A DNA stretch of 30,163 nucleotides from JAAGZL01 sp050291725 (GCA_050291725.1 JBNKKH010000015.1:1-30163); one strand, 5' to 3'; counted from the stretch's first letter, positions 15,167-24,119 are shown. Program-made: numbers and translations. Notes: generated by a model from the letters alone, not told the origin.

Positions 15167-15952
15167 ATGGGTCGAGTAGTATCTATTGCTAATCAAAAGG
15201 GTGGGGTGGGAAAAACCACTACCACGATAAACCTTGCCGCTTCGCTTGCCGCCTGTGGAAGAAAAGTGCTCATGATCGATTTGGATCCACAGGGCAACGC
15301 CACCATGGGCAGCGGGGTAGATAAGTATGAGTTGGAGGAGTCTTCCTATGATGTGCTGTTGGGGTCTACCCAGATAGCAGACGCCATAGTTTACTCAGAG
15401 AAAGCCGGCTTTGATGTGCTTCCATCCAATAGTGATTTGACCGCTGCAGAGGTGGGATTGCGAGACATTCCCATGAAAGAGCAACGACTCAATCTGGTGT
15501 TAGCCCCAGTCAAAGAGAATTATGACTTAATATTTATAGACTGTCCGCCCTCGTTGAACATGTTGACAGTAAATGCCCTGGTAGCGTCTGACGGAGTGCT
15601 TATTCCGCTACAGTGTGAATACTACGCCCTAGAGGGGCTCGCCTCCCTGCTGGATACCATTCGCCAAATCAAACAGAGCATAAATGCAGATCTGGAGATT
15701 GAGGGAATTCTGCGTACTATGCATGACCCCAGAAATAACCTTTCCAATGATGTATCACAACAGTTGACTACCCATTTTGGTGATCAGGTGTTTCGCACAT
15801 TGATTCCTAGAAATGTGCGTATAGCTGAGGCCCCTAGCCACGGCATGCCGATAATGGCTTATGATAAAACCTCACGTGGAGCTATCTCCTATCTGGCGCT
15901 TGCCGGGGAGTTTTTGCGCCGCGCTGAACAGCGTGATGCCGCAGAGGTTTAG
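15167..15952 (+). CDS. parA: Chromosome partitioning ATPase ParA (Soj)
   Basis: Deviant-Walker ATPase that, with ParB, moves newly copied origins apart. The 261-residue length is standard for chromosomal Soj/ParA without the extra N-terminal DNA-binding domain of plasmid ParA. The motif KGGVGKTT is at residues 11-18, with the signature lysine at its start, followed by VLMIDLDPQGNA and LIFIDCPPSLNMLTVNAL. parB follows 45 bp downstream. The parS sites it indirectly acts on lie about 12 kb away in recF. Confidence 0.97.
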   Translation: MGRVVSIANQKGGVGKTTTTINLAASLAACGRKVLMIDLDPQGNATMGSGVDKYELEESSYDVLLGSTQIADAIVYSEKAGFDVLPSNSDLTAAEVGLRDIPMKEQRLNLVLAPVKENYDLIFIDCPPSLNMLTVNALVASDGVLIPLQCEYYALEGLASLLDTIRQIKQSINADLEIEGILRTMHDPRNNLSNDVSQQLTTHFGDQVFRTLIPRNVRIAEAPSHGMPIMAYDKTSRGAISYLALAGEFLRRAEQRDAAEV

Positions 15953-15997
15953 CACCACGGTAACCATTTAATTATATTTTTTAGTTGGAACTGACAT

Positions 15998-16882
15998 ATG
16001 GCAGCGAAAAAAAGAGGGCTTGGACGAGGCTTGGATGCTCTACTCGGTGGGGCGAATACAGCCCAAGAGAGGGTAAACAGCGGCAGCAATAAAGTGGATG
16101 GCATCACCCATCTACCGGTAGATGTTATTGAGCGCGGTCGTTATCAGCCTAGAAGAGACTTCAATCCAGAGCTGCTGCAGGAGCTGGCCGATTCCATCGC
16201 CGCCCAGGGTGTAGTGCAGCCCATAGTAGTCAGACCCATAGAAACTGAGGGAAGGTACGAAATCATCGCTGGCGAGCGCCGCTGGCGTGCATCGCAACAG
16301 GCCGGCCTGGATGAAATTCCGGTAGTTATTAGAGATGTGCCAGATCAGACCGCCATGGCTATGGCCCTGATCGAAAACATCCAGCGCGATGATCTAAATC
16401 CCCTGGAAGAGGCGGAGGCCCTGCATCGGCTACTGCATGAGTTTGAATTGACCCACGAGAAAATTGCTCAGGCAGTGGGGAAATCCCGTACCACAGTAAC
16501 CAATTTGCTGCGTCTGCTGGAGTTGAACAGCGATGTCAAAGAGCTAATCTATGAGCGTCAGATAGAGATGGGCCACGCCCGCGCCCTATTAGGACTCAAG
16601 GAACGGGCCCAGAGCGATGCGGCAAAACAGGTAGTGGCGGGCAGACTTTCGGTGCGAGAAACAGAAAAAATGGTGCGTAAGCTGTTGGATGGACCCAAGG
16701 CCGCCACAGTTGCTAAAACCGCCTCCCCACAGGATCCAAATGTTAGGCGCCTGCAGGATGAGCTTTCCGATAAGTTGGGTGCGCGTGTGACGCTGCAGCA
16801 GGCGGGCTCAGGCAAAGGTAAGCTGGTGATAAGCTACAACAGTCTAGACGAGCTGGAAGGGATATTGGATCATTTCCACTAA
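15998..16882 (+). CDS. parB: Chromosome partitioning protein ParB (Spo0J), parS-binding CTPase
   Basis: Binds parS and spreads along DNA as a CTP-dependent clamp. The 294-residue protein begins MAAKKRGLGRGLDALLGG, the usual ParA-contacting N-terminus. The CTP-binding motif GERRWR is at residues 92-97 and the conserved ENIQRDDLNP at 126-135. The helix-turn-helix spans about 152-173 (LTHEKIAQAVGKSRTTVTNLL), with a dimerisation domain at the C-terminus. Two perfect target sites are in this window at 2458 and 3067; none was found near parAB itself. Confidence 0.97.
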   Translation: MAAKKRGLGRGLDALLGGANTAQERVNSGSNKVDGITHLPVDVIERGRYQPRRDFNPELLQELADSIAAQGVVQPIVVRPIETEGRYEIIAGERRWRASQQAGLDEIPVVIRDVPDQTAMAMALIENIQRDDLNPLEEAEALHRLLHEFELTHEKIAQAVGKSRTTVTNLLRLLELNSDVKELIYERQIEMGHARALLGLKERAQSDAAKQVVAGRLSVRETEKMVRKLLDGPKAATVAKTASPQDPNVRRLQDELSDKLGARVTLQQAGSGKGKLVISYNSLDELEGILDHFH

Positions 16883-16992
16883 ATTATTGTGCTATATAGC
16901 GAATTCTTTTGGTGCGAACGACCTTAAAATAGGTCCAAAAATGTGCTCATTTTCTGTACAAAAAATTATTTTAATATTTATTTCCATATTCA

Positions 16993-17021
16993 TTGACCTT
17001 ATAAGCCAAAGCCATTATAGT
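16993..17021 (+). promoter_or_regulatory. Sigma70 promoter of the ATP synthase operon
   Basis: TTGACC (16993-16998), a 17-nt spacer and TATAGT (17016-17021) form a near-consensus promoter, 5 of 6 at each hexamer. A strongly A/T tract just upstream (about 16966-16990) resembles an UP element, fitting a highly expressed operon. The start of transcription would be near 17028. Confidence 0.75.
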
Positions 17022-17038
17022 TCGCCACCTGACGCGGG

Positions 17039-17461
17039 GTGTCTAGGCGGAGGTGTACTATAAACAGCGCTTCCAAAAAGACTCTTTCAGGTTGGAATGA
17101 AGGTCTGAAAATGATCTTGGCCCAATGTTTGCTAACAGCGGTTGTGGCCATAATTCTGATCCCGTTTGGTTGGGTTTATGTGTATTCAGGTGCGTTGGGT
17201 GGCGGAATAGCCACTTTTAGCAATGCACTGTTTGCCAGGAAGGTGTTTGGGGAGTACAGGGCGCAGAACCCCGGAATGATGCTGGCTAGATTTATTGGGG
17301 CTGAGGTCCAGAAGATAATTGTCATAGCAGTATTATTTGCATCGGCTATTATTTGGTTTGACGTGTTGAGCTACGCAACGCTCTTTGGCAGCTATCTGTT
17401 TGTGCAGATAGGGTCGTTAATATTATTTCATGTTGTAAGCGATATAGATTTTTTTAAATAG
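17039..17461 (+). CDS. atpI: ATP synthase subunit I
   Basis: Small membrane protein of the AtpI family, thought to help assemble the c-ring. Four hydrophobic segments (about residues 25-45, 46-62, 83-105 and 112-132) fit the family. Its place directly before atpB is conserved. The start is uncertain. GTG at 17039 lies only about 11 nt after the predicted transcription start. A strong SD (GGAGG, 17049-17053) lies inside that reading frame and points to an ATA codon at 17060. The first in-frame ATG is at 17111, with a weaker AAGG before it. I report the longest frame. Confidence 0.8.
   Translation: MSRRRCTINSASKKTLSGWNEGLKMILAQCLLTAVVAIILIPFGWVYVYSGALGGGIATFSNALFARKVFGEYRAQNPGMMLARFIGAEVQKIIVIAVLFASAIIWFDVLSYATLFGSYLFVQIGSLILFHVVSDIDFFK
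17049..17053 (+). promoter_or_regulatory. Strong ribosome-binding site inside the annotated atpI 5' end
   Basis: GGAGG lies 6 nt before an in-frame ATA (17060) and downstream of the GTG at 17039. No ATG, GTG or TTG in the atpI frame sits at normal spacing after it. A GTG overlaps its end in another frame and would give only a 15-codon peptide. Confidence 0.5.
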
Positions 17462-17472
17462 GTTACATTTAA

Positions 17473-18324
17473 ATGGCAGGCGATACGCTGACATCCGGCG
17501 AATATATCAAGCACCACCTGACTAATCTTGCGTTTGGTAAGACTCCAGACGGTAGTTGGGGATTTGCACATAACGCGGACGAGATCAAAGAGATGGGCTT
17601 CATGGCTATCCATGTGGACACCATGTTCTGGTCTATCCTCCTGGGCGTAATCATGCTGTGGGTGATGCGCCGGGTCGCAGTTAATGCCACCAGCGGTGTT
17701 CCAGGCAAAATGCAGAGCTTTGCTGAGATGATGGTAGAGTTTGTCGATACCAGTGTGCGCGGCTCCTTTTCTGGACAAAATTCACTTATAGCTCCGCTCT
17801 CCCTTACCATCTTTGTCTGGATTTTTCTGCAGAACCTTATGGATCTGGTGCCAGTGGATCTGATCCCATATATAGTTGGCGATCATGGCCTAGGCCTAGT
17901 GCATTTTATGAAGGTGGTTCCGAGTACCGATCCTAATGCCACCTTTGGTATGGCAATCGGCGTTTTTATTTTAGTTCTCTACTACAGTATTAAGATTAAA
18001 GGGGTTGGTGGTTTTGCGGGCGAATTGACTCTGCAGCCGTTTAACCACTGGGCATTCATTCCGATCAATTTTGTTTTGGAATTTGTTAGCCTGATTGCCA
18101 AGCCTATCTCTCTTGCCTTGCGTCTATTTGGCAACATGTATGCGGGAGAGATGATTTTTATCCTAATCGCCCTGATGTATAGCGGCGGCATTGCTCTGGG
18201 CCTGTTTGGCGGGGTATTGCAGTTGGGATGGGCTATTTTCCATATTTTAATTATTACGCTACAAGCTTTTATTTTCATGACTTTGGCCATTGTCTATTTG
18301 GACATGGCACATCATGAGCACTAA
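17473..18324 (+). CDS. atpB: ATP synthase F0 subunit a
   Basis: Inner-membrane subunit providing the proton half-channels beside the c-ring. It has 283 residues with five or six membrane helices. The essential arginine lies in the conserved LALRLFGNMYAGE stretch, and the family ALQAFIFMTLAIVYL helix closes the protein. The hydrophilic N-terminus (SGEYIKHHLTNLAFGKTPDGSW) is typical of proteobacterial subunit a. It begins 11 bp after atpI. Confidence 0.97.
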   Translation: MAGDTLTSGEYIKHHLTNLAFGKTPDGSWGFAHNADEIKEMGFMAIHVDTMFWSILLGVIMLWVMRRVAVNATSGVPGKMQSFAEMMVEFVDTSVRGSFSGQNSLIAPLSLTIFVWIFLQNLMDLVPVDLIPYIVGDHGLGLVHFMKVVPSTDPNATFGMAIGVFILVLYYSIKIKGVGGFAGELTLQPFNHWAFIPINFVLEFVSLIAKPISLALRLFGNMYAGEMIFILIALMYSGGIALGLFGGVLQLGWAIFHILIITLQAFIFMTLAIVYLDMAHHEH

Positions 18325-18370
18325 TTTTATTTGATAACTTAACTTCCGTATTTGTTAACTGGAGACCAAA

Positions 18371-18607
18371 ATGGACCAAGCACTTATTTACATCGCCGGC
18401 GCACTCATGATGGGCTTTGGAGCCCTGGGCGCTGCTGTGGGAATTGGCGTTCTCGGTGGGCGTTTTCTTGAAGGCGCTGCTCGCCAGCCAGAACTGATCC
18501 CGCTTCTGCGTACACAGTTCTTTATTGTCATGGGTCTGGTAGATGCCGTGCCAATGATCGCTGTGGGTTTGTCTATGTACATTCTGTTCGCTGTTGTCGG
18601 CGGCTAA
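18371..18607 (+). CDS. atpE: ATP synthase F0 subunit c
   Basis: Proteolipid that forms the rotating c-ring. The 78-residue hairpin has two membrane helices joined by the polar loop ARQPEL (residues 37-42), with the proton-carrying carboxylate Asp58 in GLVDAVPMIAVGL (equivalent to E. coli Asp61). The Asp, without the Gln/Ser/Thr set of sodium-binding rings, indicates proton coupling. Start preceded by CTGGAGA. Confidence 0.98.
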   Translation: MDQALIYIAGALMMGFGALGAAVGIGVLGGRFLEGAARQPELIPLLRTQFFIVMGLVDAVPMIAVGLSMYILFAVVGG

Positions 18608-18665
18608 TTAGCCCTGACAGTGACTGAACTAAATATTATCTCGTTCAAAGCAAGGTGATTCCCAG

Positions 18666-19136
18666 ATGAATATTAATCTGACTCTGTTTGCACAGATGAT
18701 CTCCTTCGTCGTTTTCGTATGGTTCACCATGAAATATGTGTGGACTCCGATCATGGCGGCGCTGGAAACGCGCAAACAGGAGATTGCTGACGGCTTATCC
18801 GCAGCAGAGCGGGGGCAACATGAACAGGAACTGGCAAGAAATCGTGCCAGAGATGTGTTGCAAGAAGCCAAGTCGCAGGCTGCAGAGATTGTCACACAAG
18901 CTCAGAAGCGTGCTAATGAAATTGTCGAAGAGTCTAAAGACAATGCCAAGGCTGAAGGCGCCCGTATCCTGACTGCTGCCAAAGCGGAAGTGGAGCAGGA
19001 AACGGTTAGAGCCCGTGAGCAGCTGCGTGAGAAGGTCGCCGAACTGGCGGTTGCTGGCGCATCCAAGATTCTGGAAAGAGAGGTTGACGTCAAGGCGCAT
19101 AAAGATATCGTCGAGACGGTAGCCAAGCAGATCTAG
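18666..19136 (+). CDS. atpF: ATP synthase F0 subunit b
   Basis: Peripheral-stalk subunit linking F0 to F1. The 156-residue protein has one N-terminal membrane helix (MNINLTLFAQMISFVVFVWF, followed by TMKYVWTPI) and then a long charged alpha-helical, coiled-coil segment rich in Ala, Glu, Lys and Arg. The length equals E. coli subunit b. atpH follows 6 bp after its stop. Confidence 0.97.
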   Translation: MNINLTLFAQMISFVVFVWFTMKYVWTPIMAALETRKQEIADGLSAAERGQHEQELARNRARDVLQEAKSQAAEIVTQAQKRANEIVEESKDNAKAEGARILTAAKAEVEQETVRAREQLREKVAELAVAGASKILEREVDVKAHKDIVETVAKQI

Positions 19137-19142
19137 CATATT

Positions 19143-19682
19143 ATGGCATTCGACGCGATTACAATTGCCCGTCCCTATGCGGAAGCCCTTTTCTCCAGAG
19201 CGGAGGAGAGCGGTACTCTGGATAGCTGGAGTGAAGCTCTAGAGCTACTGGCGACAGTTGCCCAGGATCCAGCTATGGCAGCAGTCATTTCTGATCCGCT
19301 GTTTGCTAAGGCAGATTTAATTAAACTGCTACTGGATATAGGTGGCGATAAGCTGGATGCTGAAGCACAGAATCTGGTTCATCTCCTTGTAGAGAATGGT
19401 CGTCTCACAGTTCTGCCTGAGATTGCGACCTTGTACGAACAGCTTAAAGCAGAGAGCCAAAAGGCGCTTAAGGTGCATGTGCGCTCTGCCTACGAATTTA
19501 CCGAGGACCAGGAGCAACAGATTGCTGCGGGTCTTAAGCGAAAGCTTGGTCTTGATGTAACCATTGTTAGTGAACAAGATGCGACACTTATCGGCGGAGT
19601 GCATATCCGAGCCGGAGATCTTGTTATTGATGGTTCCATCAGGGGAAAGATCGAGCAACTGGCCAATGAATTAGGAATTTAA
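19143..19682 (+). CDS. atpH: ATP synthase F1 subunit delta
   Basis: Connects the peripheral stalk to the top of the F1 head. The 179-residue protein opens with the family pattern TIARPYAEALFSRAEESGTL and ends with the conserved GGVHIRAGDLVIDGSIRGKI segment. It lies between atpF and atpA with gaps of 6 and 13 bp. Confidence 0.97.
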   Translation: MAFDAITIARPYAEALFSRAEESGTLDSWSEALELLATVAQDPAMAAVISDPLFAKADLIKLLLDIGGDKLDAEAQNLVHLLVENGRLTVLPEIATLYEQLKAESQKALKVHVRSAYEFTEDQEQQIAAGLKRKLGLDVTIVSEQDATLIGGVHIRAGDLVIDGSIRGKIEQLANELGI

Positions 19683-19695
19683 GCGAGAAGCCATC

Positions 19696-21237
19696 ATGCA
19701 ACTCAATCCATCAGAGATCAGCGAACTGATCAAAAACAGGATCGAGAAACTCGATCTCAAAACCGAAGCCCGCAACGAAGGCACTATTATTAGCCTGACT
19801 GACGGCATCGCCCGTATTCATGGCCTACAAGATGCCATGTCCTATGAGATGCTGGAGTTTCCCGGCAACACCTACGGACTTGCTCTGAACCTGGAGCGCG
19901 ACTCAGTAGGCGCGGTGATTCTAGGTGACTACAAGCATCTTACTGAGGGCGATTCAGTAAAGTGCACCGGGCGCGTACTAGAAGTGCCAGTAGGCGAAGG
20001 GCTGCTGGGACGAGTGGTTGACCCTCTGGGTAATCCGCTAGATGGCAAAGGGCCAATTGAGTGTGATCAGACCTCTTGTATCGAGAAGGTTGCACCTGGT
20101 GTTATTACTCGTAAATCGGTTAGTCAGCCAGTACAGACCGGGCTTAAGGCAATTGACGCCATGGTTCCGGTTGGGCGCGGTCAGCGTGAGTTGATCATCG
20201 GTGATCGCCAGACCGGTAAAACCGCTGTTGCTATCGATGCCATCATTAGTCAGAAGGGCACCGGTATTAAGTGTATCTACGTAGCAGTAGGACAGAAGAA
20301 CTCCTCTATTGCTCAGGTGATGCACAAGCTGGAAGAGCACGGCGCACTGGAGCATACTATTATAGTTGCGGCCCCAGCTGCAGACTCTGCGGCTATGCAG
20401 TTCATCGCTCCATACTCCGGATGCACCATGGGTGAGTACTTCCGTGATAAGGGCGAAGATGCACTGATTATTTACGATGATCTGACCAAGCAGGCTTGGG
20501 CCTATCGTCAGGTTTCTCTGCTGCTGAAGCGTCCGCCTGGACGTGAAGCCTATCCTGGTGATGTGTTCTATCTCCACTCCCGTCTGCTGGAGCGTGCAGC
20601 TCGAGTAAACGAAGAGTATGTTGAGAAAGCAACCAACGGCGCAGTAAAGGGCAAGACCGGGTCATTGACCGCTCTACCCATAATCGAGACTCAGGCCGGT
20701 GACGTATCTGCATTCGTACCGACCAACGTGATCTCCATCACCGATGGCCAGATCTTCCTGGAGTCTGATCTGTTCAACGCTAACATACGTCCTGCTATTA
20801 ACGCCGGACTCTCTGTATCACGTGTAGGTGGCGCAGCTCAAACCAAGGTGATTAAGAAGCTTGGTGGCGGTACCCGTCTGGCACTGGCTCAGTTTCGTGA
20901 GTTGGCGGCCTTCTCTCAGTTTGCCTCCGATCTGGATGAGGCCACCCGTAAGCAGTTGGAGCGTGGTGAACGTGTTACCGAGCTGATGAAGCAGCCGCAA
21001 TATTCTCCTCTGTCTGTTGCGGAAATGGCCGTTTCCCTGTTTGCTGCCAACGAAGGCTATCTAGATGACGTAGAAGCTAACAAGGTTGTGGATTTCGAGG
21101 CCGCTCTGCAAGGCTACATGAAGAGCAACAAGGCTGATCTCCTGAACAAGATTAATGCGACCGGAGATTACAACGACGAAATTGAAGAGGCCCTGCACTC
21201 TGCACTGAAAGAGTTCAAAGCCAATAATACTTGGTAA
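19696..21237 (+). CDS. atpA: ATP synthase F1 subunit alpha
   Basis: Non-catalytic nucleotide-binding subunit of the F1 hexamer. 513 residues, identical in length to E. coli AtpA. The Walker A motif GDRQTGKT is at residues 169-176; also visible are ALIIYDDLTKQAWAYRQVSLL and the signature PAINAGLSVSRVGGAAQ. The N-terminus MQLNPSEISELIKNRIEKL binds subunit delta. SD GCGAGAAG lies upstream. Confidence 0.98.
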   Translation: MQLNPSEISELIKNRIEKLDLKTEARNEGTIISLTDGIARIHGLQDAMSYEMLEFPGNTYGLALNLERDSVGAVILGDYKHLTEGDSVKCTGRVLEVPVGEGLLGRVVDPLGNPLDGKGPIECDQTSCIEKVAPGVITRKSVSQPVQTGLKAIDAMVPVGRGQRELIIGDRQTGKTAVAIDAIISQKGTGIKCIYVAVGQKNSSIAQVMHKLEEHGALEHTIIVAAPAADSAAMQFIAPYSGCTMGEYFRDKGEDALIIYDDLTKQAWAYRQVSLLLKRPPGREAYPGDVFYLHSRLLERAARVNEEYVEKATNGAVKGKTGSLTALPIIETQAGDVSAFVPTNVISITDGQIFLESDLFNANIRPAINAGLSVSRVGGAAQTKVIKKLGGGTRLALAQFRELAAFSQFASDLDEATRKQLERGERVTELMKQPQYSPLSVAEMAVSLFAANEGYLDDVEANKVVDFEAALQGYMKSNKADLLNKINATGDYNDEIEEALHSALKEFKANNTW

Positions 21238-21275
21238 CAGGCAGACTCAGAGAGCATTCTAGATAAGGTTTAGAT

Positions 21276-22136
21276 ATGGCAGGCGCAAAAGAGATACGCA
21301 CACAGATCGCCAGTATCAAAAACACGCAGAAGATTACGCGTGCTATGGAGATGGTGGCCGCATCAAAAATGCGTAAGGCACAAGATCGTATGAAGGCAAG
21401 CCGTCCTTACGCAGAAAAAATGCGTAATGTTATCGGACATCTTGCTAATGCCCATCCTGAATATCGCCATAGCTTTATGCAGGAGCGTGAGGTCAAGCGG
21501 GTTGGATATATTATTGTTTCCTCTGATCGCGGACTCTGCGGGGGGCTAAACAACAACCTGTTCCGTATGCTGCTTAAGGATTTGAAAGCTCAGCACGCAG
21601 AGGGCGTTGAGGTTGATTACTGTATTGTTGGTAGTAAGGCGCTAGGATTTTTTCGCCGTGTTGGTGGCAAGGTACTGGCTCAGGTCACCCATATGGGCGA
21701 CGCTCCACGTTTTGAAGATCTTATCGGTACGGTTAAGGCCATGCTGGATGCTTACGAATCTGGAGAGGTAGATCAGGTTCACCTGGTATCCAACCAGTTT
21801 GTTAACACCATGACTCAGAAGCCTACAGTTGAGCAAATTATTCCGATTGTGCGGAGCTCAGACGAGAAGCTGAAACACTATTGGGACTATATCTATGAGC
21901 CTGATTCCAAAGAGGTTTTGGATAGTTTGCTGAATAGATATATAGAGGCCTTGGTCTACCAGGCAGTGGTAGAAAATGGTGCCTGTGAACAGTCGGCCAG
22001 AATGGTGGCTATGAAGTCTGCATCTGATAATGCAGGCGGCCTGATAGACGAGCTGCAGTTGATCTACAACAAGGCGCGTCAGGCAGCAATTACCCAGGAG
22101 ATTTCCGAGATTGTTAGTGGCGCAGCCGCTGTTTGA
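21276..22136 (+). CDS. atpG: ATP synthase F1 subunit gamma
   Basis: Central rotor shaft of F1. The 286-residue protein has the two terminal coiled-coil helices typical of the family: MAGAKEIRTQIASIKNTQKI with TRAMEMVAASKMRKA at the N-terminus, and MKSASDNAGGLIDELQLIYN with KARQAAITQEISEIVSGAAA at the C-terminus. The middle SSDRGLCGGLNNN is conserved. An 82-bp gap with a hairpin separates it from atpD, the widest gap inside the operon. Confidence 0.98.
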   Translation: MAGAKEIRTQIASIKNTQKITRAMEMVAASKMRKAQDRMKASRPYAEKMRNVIGHLANAHPEYRHSFMQEREVKRVGYIIVSSDRGLCGGLNNNLFRMLLKDLKAQHAEGVEVDYCIVGSKALGFFRRVGGKVLAQVTHMGDAPRFEDLIGTVKAMLDAYESGEVDQVHLVSNQFVNTMTQKPTVEQIIPIVRSSDEKLKHYWDYIYEPDSKEVLDSLLNRYIEALVYQAVVENGACEQSARMVAMKSASDNAGGLIDELQLIYNKARQAAITQEISEIVSGAAAV

Positions 22137-22161
22137 TCAGGAAGCCCTGCTTAGATATTAA

Positions 22162-22184
22162 ATGCGTCGGGTTCGTCCCGGCAT
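22162..22184 (+). repeat. Hairpin in the atpG-atpD gap
   Basis: ATGC plus CGGG (with a 2-nt GT bulge between them) pairs with CCCGGCAT around a 5-nt TTCGT loop. It has no T-run, so it should not terminate transcription. It may mark mRNA processing or stability control ahead of atpD. Confidence 0.5.
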
Positions 22185-22218
22185 ATGAGTAAAGTTTAGA
22201 AACAAAGAGGAACCGAAA

Positions 22219-23595
22219 ATGAGTCTCGGAAAAGTGGTGGAAATCATCGGCGCTGTGGTCGACGTTCAGTTCCCCATGGGCGACATGCCAAAGGTGTACG
22301 ATGCGCTCAAGATTGAAGATGCTGATATTACCCTTGAGGTTCAGCAGCAATTGGGTGACGGAGTTGCACGCACAATCGCCATGGGTTCAACTGATGGGCT
22401 AAAGCGTGGTCTGGATGTTTTGAACACCGGCTCTCCGATTACGGTTCCAGTTGGTCAAGGCACCCTGGGTCGCATTATGGATGTGCTGGGAAATCCGGTA
22501 GATGACGCGGGAGAAATTGAAACCGAACACTCCATGCCGATTCACCGTCTGCCCCCATCATTTGAAGAGCAGGCCACATCCGCCGAGGTTCTGGAGACCG
22601 GCATTAAGGTTATCGACCTGATCATGCCCATCGCCAAGGGTGGTAAGATCGGACTGTTTGGGGGCGCGGGTGTAGGCAAAACTGTTACCCTGATGGAGCT
22701 GATTCGTAACATTGCGGTAGAGCACTCAGGTTTCTCAGTATTCGCAGGTGTGGGAGAGCGTACCCGTGAAGGTAACGACTTCTATCACGAGATGGAAGAG
22801 GGCGGCGTTCTGGACAAGGTTGCCCTGGTTTATGGCCAGATGAATGAACCTCCTGGTAACCGTCTGCGTGTTGCCCTGACTGGTCTTACCATGGCTGAAT
22901 TCTTCCGTGATGAGGGTCGTGATGTTCTTATGTTCGTGGACAACATCTACCGTTACACCCTGGCGGGAACCGAAGTATCTGCACTGCTGGGTCGTATGCC
23001 TTCTGCTGTAGGCTATCAGCCTACCCTGGCGGAAGAGATGGGTGTGCTGCAGGAGCGTATCACCTCCACCAAGACCGGTTCTATTACCTCGTTCCAGGCG
23101 GTATATGTACCAGCGGACGATCTGACCGATCCGTCACCAGCCACAACCTTTGCTCACTTGGATGCTACCCTGGTGCTGTCTCGTCAGATTGCTGAGCTGG
23201 GTATCTATCCTGCTGTGGACCCGCTGGATTCCACCTCTAGAATTCTGGATCCAAATGTGGTTGGTCAGGAGCACTACGAAGTGGCTCGTGCGGTACAGGG
23301 AACCTTGCAGCGCTATAAAGAGCTGAAGGATATCATCGCAATTCTAGGTATGGATGAGCTGTCTGAAGAGGATAAGCTGACTGTATCTCGAGCTCGTAAG
23401 ATTCAGCGTTTCCTATCTCAACCTTTCTTTGTGGCTGAGGTATTCACCGGAACTCCTGGTAAGTACGTAACCCTAAAAGACACCATTGCCGGTTTTAAGG
23501 CCATCGTTGCTGGAGAGCATGATGATCTACCTGAACAGGCCTTCTATATGGTGGGTGGTATTGAAGAGGCAGTCGAACGCGGAGCTGCTAGCTAA
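22219..23595 (+). CDS. atpD: ATP synthase F1 subunit beta (catalytic)
   Basis: Catalytic nucleotide-binding subunit of F1. 458 residues, close to the 460 of E. coli. Walker A GGAGVGKT lies at residues 148-155, followed by the GERTREGNDFYHEM catalytic-glutamate region. The LMFVDNIYRYTLAGTEVSAL version of the Walker B region matches E. coli closely. An SD (AGAGGA) precedes the ATG. atpC follows 25 bp later. Confidence 0.98.
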   Translation: MSLGKVVEIIGAVVDVQFPMGDMPKVYDALKIEDADITLEVQQQLGDGVARTIAMGSTDGLKRGLDVLNTGSPITVPVGQGTLGRIMDVLGNPVDDAGEIETEHSMPIHRLPPSFEEQATSAEVLETGIKVIDLIMPIAKGGKIGLFGGAGVGKTVTLMELIRNIAVEHSGFSVFAGVGERTREGNDFYHEMEEGGVLDKVALVYGQMNEPPGNRLRVALTGLTMAEFFRDEGRDVLMFVDNIYRYTLAGTEVSALLGRMPSAVGYQPTLAEEMGVLQERITSTKTGSITSFQAVYVPADDLTDPSPATTFAHLDATLVLSRQIAELGIYPAVDPLDSTSRILDPNVVGQEHYEVARAVQGTLQRYKELKDIIAILGMDELSEEDKLTVSRARKIQRFLSQPFFVAEVFTGTPGKYVTLKDTIAGFKAIVAGEHDDLPEQAFYMVGGIEEAVERGAAS

Positions 23596-23620
23596 GCGTT
23601 AGCGTTGAGGAGATAGCATT

Positions 23621-24043
23621 ATGGCCATGACAATCCATGTTGATATAGTCAGCGCCGAAGCCGGGATATATTCCGGCATGGCGGAGATGGTCTATGCTCC
23701 CGCAGAGATGGGTGAAGTGGGTATTGCTCCTATGCATGCCCCCTTGGTTACCCGCATGCAGCCTGGTGAAGTTCGGGTTGATCTGGGCGAGGGCAAGGGC
23801 ATGAAAAGCTTCTACGTATCTGGCGGCATTTTAGAAGTACAACCCTATACCGTGACCATTTTGGCAGATACCGCCATTCGTGCAGCCGATCTGGACGAGG
23901 CCGCAGCCCTAGAGGCCAAGCGCCGGGCAGAAGATGCACTGGCTGGACAGGCTGCAGACATGGAGTTTGCTAAGGCTCAAGTTGAATTGCATGAGGCAGC
24001 AGCTCAGTTGCGTGCTATAGACAGAATCCGTCGAAAATCGTAA
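23621..24043 (+). CDS. atpC: ATP synthase F1 subunit epsilon
   Basis: Rotor subunit that couples gamma to the c-ring and can inhibit ATP hydrolysis. 140 residues with the N-terminal beta-sandwich (IHVDIVSAEAGIYSGMAEMV, GEVGIAPMHAPLVTRMQPGEV) and the two-helix C-terminal domain (AAALEAKRRAEDAL through AIDRIRRKS). Last gene of the operon; a strong terminator follows 48 bp after the stop. Confidence 0.97.
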   Translation: MAMTIHVDIVSAEAGIYSGMAEMVYAPAEMGEVGIAPMHAPLVTRMQPGEVRVDLGEGKGMKSFYVSGGILEVQPYTVTILADTAIRAADLDEAAALEAKRRAEDALAGQAADMEFAKAQVELHEAAAQLRAIDRIRRKS

Positions 24044-24090
24044 AGCCAATCTGACTTTTTAGCCTCGCCCAATCGGGTAAGGTCCATAAT

Positions 24091-24119
24091 AAATAGGCCA
24101 ATATGGCCTATTTGTTTTT
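24091..24119 (+). terminator. Rho-independent terminator of the ATP synthase operon
   Basis: Perfect 10-bp arms AAATAGGCCA and TGGCCTATTT with a 3-nt loop, followed by GTTTTT. The AAA/TTT edges make it partly bidirectional, but no convergent gene is present. Confidence 0.9.

Noticed and set aside
15866..15885. CACGTG core within parA, considered as a third parS
   Set aside because: The flanks (AAACCT before, GAGCTA after) do not match the TGTTCCACGTGGAACA palindrome; only the central core and one flanking base pair agree.
17053..17100. 15-codon upstream peptide starting at GTG 17053
   Set aside because: The GTG overlaps the SD itself and has no ribosome-binding site of its own.
20038..20577. 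179-codon minus-strand open frame inside atpA
   Set aside because: Antisense to the nucleotide-binding core of AtpA, with no promoter, SD or family resemblance.
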